64,000 bases of DNA, taken from NCBI GenBank assembly GCA_958510825.1, contig OY294045.1, forward strand, positions 8,421,916 through 8,485,915, read 5' to 3'. Position numbers and translations under genes: made by a program. The first letter of the stretch is position 1. The number at the start of each line of letters is the position of its first letter. Shown here piece after piece: positions 45,173 through 55,327 of this stretch. The notes beneath the pieces were generated by a model. The model did not search any database. It worked only from the letters and a program-made list of their open reading frames with translations, and was not told where the DNA came from. Origin of the DNA: Brachypterus glaber (Eukaryota > Arthropoda > Insecta > Coleoptera > Kateretidae).

Positions 45173-45620
45173 TATTCTATAACTAGTATGGAATAGACAA
45201 TATTCCGCGCGAGCGGAAAGTTTGTCATACGAGCCGGTAGGCGAGTATGAGGGTCCCGCGAGCGCGGAATGACTATTCCATACGTGTTGTAGACTATACT
45301 TTTTCTTCGACTGCAAATATGAAACACTGTATGGCTTTAAACTGCGGACAAGGTTAAAAACCATGTTTTTTGTGACTAGACATTTTAAATGCAACAAAAC
45401 ACATATTTTTAAATAAAGCAATTAATGTTATTTAATAATTTTATCAAATCAGTACTTAAAAAAGATTTTTATTTAATTTTAGCACATATTTACTAATTAT
45501 AATGCAAAAATTGAAGGTTATGTCAGATTGTTGTGACATATATCAGGTTTAAATATTTAACAATAGATGGAGCAGTTTTAATTGTTTGTACTAAATTGAT
45601 AAAAAAATTGGTCAAATATT
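45173..45620 (+). mobile_element. Second copy of the ATAGTATATTCTATAACTA foldback-headed element
   Basis: It matches 22958-23430 closely, including the foldback head and the AT-rich body (TTGAAGGTTATGTCAGATTG). The right terminal repeat is missing. The left flank differs (GCGACCTGGAACGGTTCAG), so only the element is shared. Confidence 0.8.
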
Positions 45621-45905
45621 AAGAAAAGCTAATAAACTTTATCTAATTATAACTCAAAACTTTAAATTGCATTAAATTATTCAATATTTCATGGTAAAAT
45701 ATATATATTTTTGCTAATTTTGCTACAGTTTTCTTTACTTTTATAAACAAGAGATGGCACTACATGCGCTCATTCTAACACTTGATACGGAATATTCATA
45801 ACGTATCTAGAGCTAAAATGGATTCATTCTGTGTTTAAAAAGTGTGTGTATTTGCTTACATTTTAAAGCAGTCGTATAAAAAATCATATTCTGGTAAGTA
45901 TATTC

Positions 45906-45985
45906 AGAGAAAACGCAATATACTATCCACTGTGTATAGTATACCATGGAATGCGGAGCATGACAAATCTTCACGACTTGGTATT
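45906..45985 (+). repeat. Segment resembling the flanks of the intron 3 MITE
   Basis: GCAATATACTATCCACTGTG, TATAGTATACCATGGAATGC and AATCTTCACG parallel the text on either side of the 11253-11763 element, without the element. It looks like a pre-insertion paralogue. Confidence 0.45.
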
Positions 45986-46179
45986 TAATTTTAACGTCAC
46001 GTTTCATCATTTTGTTTTATTTTACTCGTTTAAGTTTCGAAACAAAATTTATTATGCATTAAGAAAATATTGGATCAATAATATTCACTAGACAATATTC
46101 TACAGATTTTGAATTTCAAATGAAGACGAAAAGCTTATTTGAATGTCAAAATACAGTTTTCCAACTCCGATTTTCACCT

Positions 46180-47160
46180 AAAAATACAATATTTTCTTCA
46201 ACAACCTCAGTTTATAATAAAGTGAAAAGACACTGCCCAGTAAAAGAGCTTTCCCATTTTTCAACTCTGCCCGTAAAATGGATTTTTTATTATTAGATTC
46301 ACTTTCAGCAACCATAAAAACCTTAATATACCAATTTTCATGAAAACTACCCTCTGCCCCTTTAGGAGTAAAGCTACTCCCCACTCCTCAGGGGGTGGAT
46401 TTAGAAAAATGTTATTATCAGATTCACTTTCAGCAACCTCAAAAATCCCAATACACCAGTTTTCACGAAAACTACTCCCACCCCTCAGGGGGTGAAATTA
46501 GAAAAAAAGTATTATCAGATTCATATTCTTCGACCCCAAAAACCCCTTTATATGGGAGGTATAGCGTAGTGGCTAGCGCGTATGCATAGCAAGTCTACTA
46601 TCGTGAGTTCGATTCTCACTAGCGCCGATTTGCCTTTTTCAGTTAATTAATAATTGAAATTTGGCGAAGGCGATAAGTGAAACGGACACTCCCTAGAAAC
46701 TGGTTCGAAAATCAGTATAAGCCGGTGGTTCCCTCTACTACTAGCCCACACAAGTCCTGGACTTAGGGGATGCTTAATTAAGTAGAATAGTACGAGGTTA
46801 AACAAAACAAAACAAAACAAAACCAATTTTGAAGAAAATATTAATAATATTGAAAAATATTTACCCCCTCACCCCCTCGGAGATGGAATTAGAAAAGTTT
46901 TTTTATTAGATTCAATTTCAGCAACCTTGAAAACCCATATATAGCAATTTTCAAATTTTTCTAAAAAAATGTATTTTTCACCATTAGCCCCCCTTGCCGC
47001 ACCCCAATGTTTACCAAAAACAATCCCGAGCGAGAACTTTTGGTAACATACCTGTATGCCAAATTTCAAGTCTCTAGCTTAAAGCGTTCTGAAGTTATCG
47101 TGTCCACAAAATTTCCCGGACAGACCGATCGACAATTTTTTTTTGCTCGAAATTGATTTA
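46180..47160 (-). repeat. Degenerate array of about 100-bp modules
   Basis: Modules carry TTATCAGATTCACTTTCAGC, CCAATTTTCATGAAAACTAC and CCTCAGGGGGTGGA-like text, at about 46268-46385, 46405-46505, 46509-46553 and 46840-46960. The array continues to TTTCAAGTCTCTAGCTTAAA and CCCGGACAGACCGATCGAC at 47060-47125. The SINE at 46554-46823 interrupts it. Confidence 0.7.
46554..46823 (+). mobile_element. tRNA-derived SINE, full length
   Basis: The head (46554-46626) resembles a tRNA. It has an A box TAGCGTAGTGG at 46562-46572 and a B box GAGTTCGATTC at 46605-46615, the internal RNA polymerase III promoter. The body contains GAAATTTGGCGAAGG and ACTAGCCCACACAAGTCCTG, and the tail is (AAAAC)n at 46798-46823. 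Shorter copies lie at 54199-54391 and 13705-13809. It is not a functional tRNA gene, because the head lacks a clean acceptor-stem closure and runs directly into the SINE body. Confidence 0.85.
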
Positions 47161-48648
47161 TATCGACATAAAACGTCATAAAACGCAAAAATACACAAAT
47201 AAAATTTTTGAAAATTTTTGCACGAATACAAGGCTTTCCGAAATTTTAAAAATTTTCAAAATGGGAAAGCAATACATGTGTCACTTCATCTTAAATGAGT
47301 TCTCTTTCCTTTTTACTTAATTTTCTTATGTATAAAAACTTTCAATGATTATGTATATAAAAACTTTCAATGAACCCATTCATTCTATACCTTACGTTTT
47401 AATCTATTCTCCGTATACGGTATTAAAAGTGATTTAAAGTGCATTAGCACCATTGCAAGATGCAGCAAATTATCTCGAGCAAAAACAGATGAGAGTTGCC
47501 GAGGCACTTGCATCTCTTCGTGAAAGATTGCTATTATACACGATGTAACTACGACGCACAGTTGTACAACGAACAAAAGTTATAGCAAACTAGCATCCCT
47601 ACTCTCAATTTCCATACTAGCATCCCAACTCCATAAAATTCCTACTCCACAAAATTTCTACTCCCCAACAACACTACTCCGTGGCATCCCTACTACATAA
47701 CATCCCTACTCTCCAACAACCCTACTCCGTGATTGTTCTAAATTTTTATACAGTCTAAGACTGATGATCAGATGATTTCTGACGTTATTAACAGAGATAT
47801 CACTATGAAATTTTTACTAGTCAATATAGACCAAGTTACATTCAATTGACCCCAAACAAAAGTTTTCTACCAAGTTCTTAGATATTTTTTCCGGGATTAA
47901 AAATAAAAAAAGGCAAATTTATATTTTTTTATAGAATAATGCAATAAAAAAGGCATTTTCCTACGATCCTCTATAAAAATGACATTTAGCACACTCTTTT
48001 GTTCTTTAGAAAATGCCTTATATCACACTAGTTTGATATTTTCATATCACCCTAGTTTGATATTTATGTATGGAGGGTTGCCTAATTTTATTTAGACATT
48101 TATCTAGTAGATTATACAAATTTTATTCACCTTGTTATATAAGCCATGTTTCACCTTTCACCACAGCCTTTTTTGATATATTTTATGTTTTTTAATCCAA
48201 ATATTTCTGTTTTTCACGTCCAAAACAGAAACTATATTTATAACGTTACTATTTTGACCATTAAGTCTAGATTTTATAAAAATTACTTAATTTTGATTTA
48301 GTTACATTTAAAAAAAAAAAAACATCAAAATATACACTATTTTTCTTATGAAATGTAAAACATAACAATTTTACTGTCTTATATGGCAGCATAACCACAA
48401 AAACGGTCAAGTTTGCCTTCATTAAGGACAAGCCTATAGGCAACCCATTAAACAGCTGTGTAATATAATAATACCTAAATTGTATTAAATATGAAACCAA
48501 GAAAACTAAAGGCAAATGAAAATCATATTTCCTGTTTGACATACATATATAAATTTGTATGTTATTTATTATTATTTTGTGCTTTGATTTTCTTAAAAAT
48601 TGATAACAATAAGAAACTTTTATATTTTTTCGGGATCGTAGGAAAAAT

Positions 48649-48780
48649 AGTGTACATAACTCGTTGGAAAGTGTATTTCATACACTCGTGGGGTTTCCGA
48701 CTCGCCTGGCGGCTCGTTTGTAAACCTTCCCACTCAGGTGAAATATGTCACTTTCCACACTAGTTACGTAATATACTATT
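48649..48780. repeat. Foldback with AATAGTGTACATAACTCG ends
   Basis: Arms GGAAAGTGTATTTCATACAC and its counterpart surround the CpG-rich core GACTCGCCTGGCGGCTCG. It ends in TTACGTAATATACTATTT. It abuts the inner Foldback-like element directly. Confidence 0.65.
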
Positions 48781-49143
48781 TAACATCTCTAATCCACATT
48801 TCTCTACTCCACAACATCTCTATTCCATAACATCCCTCCTCCATAACATCTCTACTCCACAAAAACTCTATTCTGCACTACATACTTGCTTAATATCTAA
48901 AGATAATTTTTCCTTAGTGGAACAAAGTCCTGGTGTTCATTAGTATGTCATCTTTGACATTGTTTATGACAATTTTAAAATCATAGAGCGCAAACGTTTT
49001 TGTTCCACCAAGGAAAAATTATCTTTAGATATTAAGCAAGTATGTAGTGCAAATAGAAATGATGTGGAGTAGAGATGTTATGAAGGAGAGATGTTATGAA
49101 ATAGAGATGTTGTGGAATAGAGAAATGTGGAGTAGAGATGTTA
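48781..49143. mobile_element. Inner Foldback-like palindrome with ACATCTCTACTCC words
   Basis: Arms of about 160 bp pair nearly perfectly. The outer part repeats ACATCTCTACTCCA-type words, and the inner part reads CTTGCTTAATATCTAAAGAT and AATTTTTCCTTAGTGGAACA. A loop of about 50 bp separates the arms. Confidence 0.85.
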
Positions 49144-49389
49144 AAAAGCCATAAAAAAAACCTATATTTTTGTCCTATGGAGGGGTAATTACCCCCCCCC
49201 CCTCATCTACGCCCTTGTCTTGGAACCACTTATTTATTAATAAATGGCTAATCAAGTGCATATAGTGCGGAGTGAGGTTATTGGGGAGTAGGGATGTTAT
49301 GGAGTAGGGATATTACGGAGTAGGGTTATTGTAAGGTAGGGATGTTAGAGAGTAGGGAAATTGCGAGAAGGAATGTTAGTTTGACAAAG

Positions 49390-49480
49390 TCCTTCTTTCG
49401 GGCCCTGGCAGGCAAATATGGCAGGGCCTGAAAGAAGGTCTTTGCTGGACGATTTAGCAATTGGCGAATCCAGCAAATAA
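49390..49480. repeat. Hairpin GTCCTTCTTTCGGGCCCTG
   Basis: CCTTCTTTCGGGCCCTGGCA pairs with GGCAGGGCCTGAAAGAAGG. A second small hairpin TTGCTGGAC and GTCCAGCAA-like text follows. Confidence 0.7.
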
Positions 49481-49485
49481 GAAGT

Positions 49486-50104
49486 TTCACGATTCGCTCA
49501 CCGCATTAATGAGAAGAATCTAGCACATGCGCACTGGTTTGCTTATTTTTGTTTCGACGGATGTCAAAAGTGGCATCCATTTAGGCAGTTTATGAAATAG
49601 TTTAATTTGAGTGGGGTTACGGTGCGCATCAGGGCCGCAAAAATGAACTATATTTTTGCACTGATTTCTGGTTTTATTACTAAAACTTACTGTCTTGAGA
49701 TATAATCAGGTGCGGAAAATCCAGTTTTTTTTGTTAGAATATATAGCAAAAGATTGTTAAAATACTCACGAATTTCTGTTTGATTTTTTTAATGGGAGGC
49801 GTTGGTTTACGTTATAATGGTTTGGTTTGGTAGTTTGCTGGTTTGGTGTTTTTTTTTTAATGGGAGGAATTTTTCAGAAGGATATTTCAGAATTTAGAAG
49901 GCGATATATTTTAAGAATCAAATGTTTATTAATGAATATTCCGCGATTAGCTCGCAAAGAAAAAAGTAGATATTTTTGTAAAATTCTGCAAAAGAATGTT
50001 ACATAACCTTAAAATAATTGTTGGCATACGTCAAAACAAAAATAAAGGAAATCAGTGCGCATGCGCTGGATTCTTCTCATTACTGCGGTGAGTGAATCGT
50101 GAAG
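49486..50104 (+). mobile_element. TIR element carrying one 68-bp unit
   Basis: Ends of about 70 bp are inverted: TTCACGATTCGCTCACCGCA, ATGAGAAGAATCTAGCACAT and GCGCACTG pair with their counterparts at the right end. The interior includes a single copy of the GGTTTACGTTA unit that is amplified at 40048-40262. There is no coding capacity. Confidence 0.8.
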
Positions 50105-50703
50105 TTTCAGACATGGCGCACACAAATTGTGTGACACAATGTTTTTTAGGCCAACACAATGAAATTAATGTGCTAAAATTTTGGTTTTAATTTATATAAG
50201 TCCAAAATTAAAAAAAAAAATGGATACTTTGTCCAGGACGGTCCAGGATGTTTTGTCGCAATTTTTATTCAAGATGTTTTGGATCTGAATATAAATATGT
50301 AGTAAAAACGTCAAAACTTATCTGGAAATTTTCGCGAGTGGAACCACTTGCTTTTACTTTATTTGCTATCTAATCAACTACGTATATATTAATCATTGTT
50401 TTATATCTTGAAAAATTTTAAGTATCTTGTCGACGTCGACTTTTGTCAGGTTTCTCGGTTCAAATACCCACAACGCGGCGTTTCGTAAACGAACAGATAA
50501 ATCTAGAAGGAGTGACTTAAAATGTGGGAACTTGCTAGAGAAATTTAATACAAAAAGGGTTTATAACGTGATCTTTTATGGTGAATTTATTGGCGATTTC
50601 GATAAATTTATATCGGTTTCGGTTTTACACTTTTATAGCGGTTTTAAGGCTACAAGGTAGTATCAGATATTCTATTGATTTTAAGGTGTTTATAAATATT
50701 ATA
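50105..50703. other. Noncoding stretch, nothing recognised
   Basis: No exon or matched repeat was seen. Confidence 0.45.
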
Positions 50704-51367
50704 CAGAGCGGTCGACTTCAAATTTGAAACTTTTGAATAAGACAACTTAAACTATCTTTTAGCATATATTTAATACTTTCAGCTCTTAAAATGTGGGCAG
50801 GGGGGCATGGGGGCACATTTTTTTAAATTAAAAGGGGGGTCGTGCAATACATAATTTTAAAGCTTATAAAATTCTCCATTTAACTCCATATTTTTAAATT
50901 AAAAAAAAAATTGGGTTTAAAATGGGGTTGAAAATGGGTATTAATGTCAAAATTCCTAAAAAAAACAAATAATTTTTTAAAAATGCCTAATTTCATCATA
51001 AAAAAATGTTAATTATACTTTTAAACTAATTTTAGTTGACATAAATAAAAATTTATAAAAAAAAAAACGAATGTTTTAGCACAAAAAATTGAAAAATCAA
51101 AACCTTAAAAAACATTTTTAAAAAATTTAAAAATGTTACTTTAAATAGAGAATTTTATAAGCTTTAAAATGATGTATCACACGACCCCCCTTTCCATTTA
51201 AAAAAATGTCCCCCCATGCCCCCCTGCCCACATTTTAAGAGCTGAAAATATCAAATATATGCTAAAAGATAGTTTCAGTTGTCTTATTTAAGAGTTCTAA
51301 ATTTGAAGTCGATATCTCAACTCGTTCAAAAGTTAAGAGGGGAGGGGGTGACTTTTGGACCGCACTG
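50704..51367. mobile_element. Palindromic mariner-like MITE (CAGAGCGGTC ends), copy 2
   Basis: It matches 28296-28994 (in reverse orientation). The left terminal repeat has an internal deletion after CAGAGCGGTC, and the right end GTGACTTTTGGACCGCACTG is intact. TA flanks both sides (50702-50703 and 51368-51369). Confidence 0.85.
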
Positions 51368-51379
51368 TATATGAATATA

Positions 51380-52225
51380 CAGGGTGATCAATAACTGGCA
51401 TGCCAAAATTTAAGAGGTGATTCTATATCCAAATATATCAAAAAAAGTTCCTATAAACGTTGGTCCGGAAATGAAACCTAAAGGAGATACGACCCTTTAA
51501 AATTGTAATAAAAATAAGGTTTTTAATTAATAACGCTGGTACCCTTTAAGCTAGAGCGAGGAGCTTTTGCATGTATACTAGTATTAATAAGGGCCAGAAG
51601 TTCATATTAATCTATTTTTTTTAATTTAACCAGAGGCGTGCCTAAACGGACAAAATATGTGAGCCTTAACACATTTTTGCCCCAAACTTTTTTAAGTGTA
51701 TGTTTTTTTTATTTTTTTTTAATAAATATAAATTCCTTGAGTAAAAATACATAAAAAATGTCAGTGTAACACTGTAGGAGTAACCGTTTTCAAAAAAAAA
51801 ATGCAATTAAGAATGAAGCTGAAGTTTGCAACGTTTTTTTGCAACGAAAATTCAAATAGTATATTAAAGTACTAGTTTCATAACATACGTTTTTAGCGCA
51901 CGAGTACAAGTTTAGAAAACAAGCCGCCTGCATCGAGTTTTCTAAAGTACTAGTGCGCTAAAAACGTGTTAGGGAATAAGTGCTTTTATATACTATTTGA
52001 ATTTTCGTTGCAAAAAAACGTTGCAAACTTCAGCTTCATAATTAAGAGGAAGTAACATTTTGTGCCACCAAAAACGTTACTTTTTAAAAGGCTATTACTC
52101 CTTTAATATTAAATTTAGGTGTATTGCTGAAGAATACTTTTATGCTCAGTTTTAAATGAAGAATCACTCTACAGCATTAAAATTTTATTGATGCTTTTTT
52201 TTGTTCCTCATTCAATATGTAATCT
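51380..52225 (-). mobile_element. Mariner-like MITE (CAGGGTGATC family) with nested foldback
   Basis: The left end CAGGGTGATCAATAACTGGC follows TA. The body matches the reverse complement of 24410-25144. It is interrupted by the 227-bp foldback at 51813-52039 and truncated on the right near ATCTTCGAAAC. Confidence 0.8.
51813..52039. mobile_element. 227-bp foldback MITE with 8-bp TSD, copy 1
   Basis: The ends ATGAAGCTGAAGTTTGCAAC and GTTGCAAACTTCAGCTTCAT are perfect inverted repeats, and pairing continues for about 90 bp per arm. Exact 8-bp direct repeats AATTAAGA flank it (51805-51812 and 52040-52047). Other host MITE copies show one AATTAAGA followed by GGAAGTAAC, which confirms the empty site. 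A second 227-bp copy lies at 60023-60249. Confidence 0.92.
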
Positions 52226-52492
52226 TCGAAACTTGGTACTCCAAGTTACTTTAAATATTTACGCCTGGGTCTAAAGATTTTAAACACATTAACCCTGTTT
52301 CTGAAACACCCGTATAACAAAGGAACGGCCTAGGAATAATGTTCGGTACCACCTCTCGCTTGTGCAAGGTTGTTCAGTACAACTTTTTGTATCTAAAAAA
52401 TAACGAAATATCGAGTCTGATCGCACGACTTTATATACCTATGCACATCTCCAACAAAGAAAGTGAGAGTACCTGAAAGGTCATCGTCTATA

Positions 52493-53223
52493 CAGGGTTA
52501 ATCAGAAATAAGTTCGAGAAATTTAAGAGGTGATTCTACGCTAAACAATATGAAAAAAAGTTCCTATAAAGGTTGGTCCGGAAATGAGCCCTAAGGGAGC
52601 TGCGGCCCTTCGAAGATGTACATATTGAATGGGGAACAAAAAAGCACCATTAATTTTTTAATGCTGCAGGGCGATTCTTCACTTAAAACTAAGCAAAAAA
52701 GTATTTTTCACCAAAACACCTAAATTTAATATTAAAGGAGTTATAGCCTTTTAAAAAGCAACATTTTTAGTGGCACAAAATGTTACTTCCTCTTAAATGC
52801 ATTTTTTTAAAACGGTTGCTCCTACAGTGTTACATTATATGACATTTTTTATATATTTTTACTAAAGGAATCTATATTTATTACAAAAAAATCCAAAAAA
52901 TGTATATATAAAAAAGTTTGGTGCAAAAATGTGTTAAGCATAACATATTTTGTCCATCTAGAAACGCGTCTGGATAAATTCAAAAAAATAAATTAACATA
53001 AACTTATTGCCCTTATTAATACTAGTATACATGCAAAAGATCGTCGCTCTAGCTTAAAGGGTACAAGAGTTATTAATTAAAAACCTTATTTTTATTACAA
53101 TTTTAAAGAGCCGTAGCTCCCTTAAGACCGATTTCCGGACCAACCTTTATAGGAACTTTTTGTCATATTTTTTAACGTAGAATCACCTCTTAAATTTCTA
53201 GAACTTATTTCTGAATAACTCTG
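52493..53223 (+). mobile_element. Mariner-like MITE, CAGGGTTAATC-ended variant
   Basis: It is 731 bp, with inverted ends CAGGGTTAATCAGAAATAAG and the complement of AACTTATTTCTGAATAACTC, and TA flanks. The interior is collinear with 24410-25144. The outermost 30 bp differ from that family while the inside is shared. Confidence 0.88.
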
Positions 53224-53566
53224 TATTTAGTTCTTTAGGTTTACTTTCTATAAACTATTTACATGATTATCTTTTTTGCCTTAATCTAAAGTTATAATTA
53301 AAAATTTACGAAAATCCAATAAGAAACAATCCATAGAAACAGGAAAATCTAAAAATTCATTTTTCCACAAAAAAGCTTTTTTGAATATTTTGTTGTTTTT
53401 GTCAGAATTAATAGAGCTCACAGTACATGCAAAAGTATGGTCTTTTAAAGAATCGTATTTATTATATGAACTGGAGATTTGAAATTTTGTATCCATTTTC
53501 AGGTCCCGTTTTTGGGTTTAACCTAAATCCCTTATTTCTTAAGATTAAAATTATAAGTTGGTAAAC
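53224..53566. other. AT-rich noncoding stretch, nothing recognised
   Basis: No exon or matched repeat was seen. Confidence 0.45.
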
Positions 53567-53714
53567 CAACGAACTAATAACTCTTCCCTCTAGAATAGGC
53601 ATTTCATTTGTAAAAACTGACAAAAACGTAGCCAACATATGCATTTGTCTGTCTTACTCGCACAGCTTTGTTCTAACAGAAACAACTGGTACTGGTAATT
53701 GTAATTTTTCGTTG
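53567..53714 (+). mobile_element. hAT-type MITE (CAACGAACT ends), internally deleted copy 3
   Basis: The left 135 bp matches 15317-15567. The right end retains only TTTTCGTTG. The flanks TGGTAAAC and TGGAAAAC are an 8-bp duplication with one difference. Confidence 0.75.
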
Positions 53715-53867
53715 TGGAAAACCCACGTGTTTAGAGGCCATCACACTTTGAAGGTTACTCTTCTAGAGTTCTTTAAAATAACATTAAAATGTGAGTCATG
53801 TAGACAACGCTATTCTGTCTGCATACGATTATAAATGTTTGGTTAAATATAAAAATACAAGTATACA

Positions 53868-54735
53868 GGGTTATTCTTTTAAATGGTACACCCACCGTAA
53901 CTTATCATATCACACAACAAAAAATAACATTTGTTATATTTTTCAATTTTTTATTCGCTAAGGCGGCGCCAGGGGGGCATTGGTGGACAATATTTCAAAT
54001 GGCACCCTAGGTCTTGTGATACGTCATTTTGAAGAGCTTAAAATTCTCTATTTAGTCATGTAACTATTTATTTTTAATATTTTTTTTTGAAGATTTATTA
54101 TTTATGAAAATTTCAGTATTTTTGAAAAATTAATTTTGGATATTTTACGCAAAAGGGTCCAAATAGTTAATACATGGTGTATGTGTATATGTTAAGACCT
54201 CACTGGCGCCGATTGCCTTTTTCAGTTAATTAATAATTGAAATTTGGCGAAGGCGTACTCCTCGGCGTACTCCCTAGATATATTGGTTCGAAATTCAATT
54301 AAAGCCGGTGGTCCCCTCTACTACTAGCCCACACAAGTCCTGGCCTTAGGACTTAATTAAGTAGAATAGTACGAGGTTAAAAAAACAAACATAATAATTG
54401 ATTATTTTCATGTAAAAATTTTAATATTTATGCACAAAATATTAAAAATTTTAATAATTTTGAAGAAAAAATCTTTAAAAAACATTTAAAAAAAAATATA
54501 GTTACACAGTTAATTAGAGAACTTTAAGCTCTTTAAAATGAAGTATCACAAGATCTAGGGTGCCCTTTGAAATATTGTTCCCCATTGCCAGGGGGGCACT
54601 GGCGCCACCTTACCGAATAAAAAATTAAAAAATATGGCAAATGATATTTTTTATTGTGTGATTTACATATTCCAAATTTAAAGTTTATATCTCACTTCGT
54701 TCAAAAGTTACGGGTGGTGTACCTGGTACACCTGG
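53868..54735. mobile_element. GGTTATTCTTTTAA-family MITE interrupted by a SINE
   Basis: It starts TA then CAGGGTTATTCTTTTAAATG. The two halves pair, with GGCGCCAGGGGGGCA, AAATGGCACCCTAGGTCTTG and AGAGCTTAAAATTCTC mirrored on the right. A 5'-truncated SINE (54199-54391) separates the halves. The extreme right end is blurred by a short GGTACACCTGGTGTACC duplication. Confidence 0.8.
54199..54391 (+). mobile_element. tRNA-derived SINE, 5'-truncated copy
   Basis: It begins at CTCACTGGCGCCGATTGCC, just after the B box position, and follows 46554-46823 to the A-rich tail. ACTAGCCCACACAAGTCCTG is conserved. Confidence 0.85.
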
Positions 54736-54749
54736 TGTACCTGCTAGAC

Positions 54750-54924
54750 AATTGCACTTGGACAGCTTGTTAGGAAGGTCTCATCCAGAATGATTGCCTT
54801 ATACCGGGTGAGTTTCAGTCCATGGACACTGTCCATCTGGAAGATCCAAGTGTCCATGGACTGAAACTCACCCAGTATAAGGCAATCATTCTGGATTAGA
54901 TCTTCCTAACAAGCAAGTGCAATT
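54750..54924. mobile_element. Foldback element with about 80-bp arms
   Basis: Arms AATTGCACTTG, CAGAATGATTGCCTTATAC and GTGAGTTTCAGTCCATGGAC pair with their complements. The loop is about 20 bases (TGTCCATCTGGAAGATCCA). Only one copy is in the window. Confidence 0.85.
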
Positions 54925-55166
54925 CAGTTTCACGTACCGCGTAAAAAATGCAAAATACTACACTTCCTGCTTTGCAGACAAATCGCCTCAATTGCCACTC
55001 TGTGGATTGCACTTGAAATATTCAAAAGGGTTGCTAGACTCCCTCAAAAAGAAAAAAAACCGAGGGCATGACACGTATGAGTACATGCTACGTTGCAGGA
55101 ACTCCGGAATTTTATCCTTTATTTGAGATTTTTCAAATATTCATGTGTACCTAACTTGAATGTGTA

Positions 55167-55316
55167 AAGGCACATCCAGAGGCTCGCATAACAAGCATAA
55201 TATATAAGAATGCGATACCGTGATTGGCTTACAAGATACATGACGGCACATCAAGCCAATCACGGCATCGCGTTCTTATGTATTATGCTTGTGATGCGAA
55301 ACTGTGGATGTGCCTT
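55167..55316. mobile_element. Foldback MITE (GATACCGTGATTGGCTT arms), copy 2
   Basis: This 150-bp copy has ends AAGGCACATCCAGAG and CTGTGGATGTGCCTT and matches 41094-41240. Confidence 0.85.
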
Positions 55317-55327
55317 GAGCACGTAAA

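Larger units (their letters stand above)
47586..49383. mobile_element. Foldback-like element with CATCCCTACTCC-word ends
   Basis: The left end (47586-47740) and right end (about 49262-49383) are inverted. Both consist of many short imperfect repeats of CATCCCTACTCC and ACTCCATAACATCC. The extreme ends pair as CAAACTAGCATCC and complement. The middle holds unrelated AT-rich text and a second, inner element with the sister word ACATCTCTACTCC (48781-49143). This layout resembles Drosophila Foldback elements. No transposase is visible. Confidence 0.75.

Noticed and set aside
46554..46626. Possible tRNA gene
   Set aside because: The A and B boxes are present, but the sequence continues into a SINE body with an (AAAAC)n tail, and related copies lack the head. 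It is a SINE, not a tRNA gene.
47385..47576. A 63-codon minus-strand frame with hydrophobic start
   Set aside because: Checked as a candidate middle exon of the TMEM184-like gene, but it has no resemblance to TMEM184 helices and no splice sites in the right phase.
54917..55126. A 69-codon plus-strand frame with several Cys residues
   Set aside because: It starts inside the arm of a foldback element, and no family is recognised.
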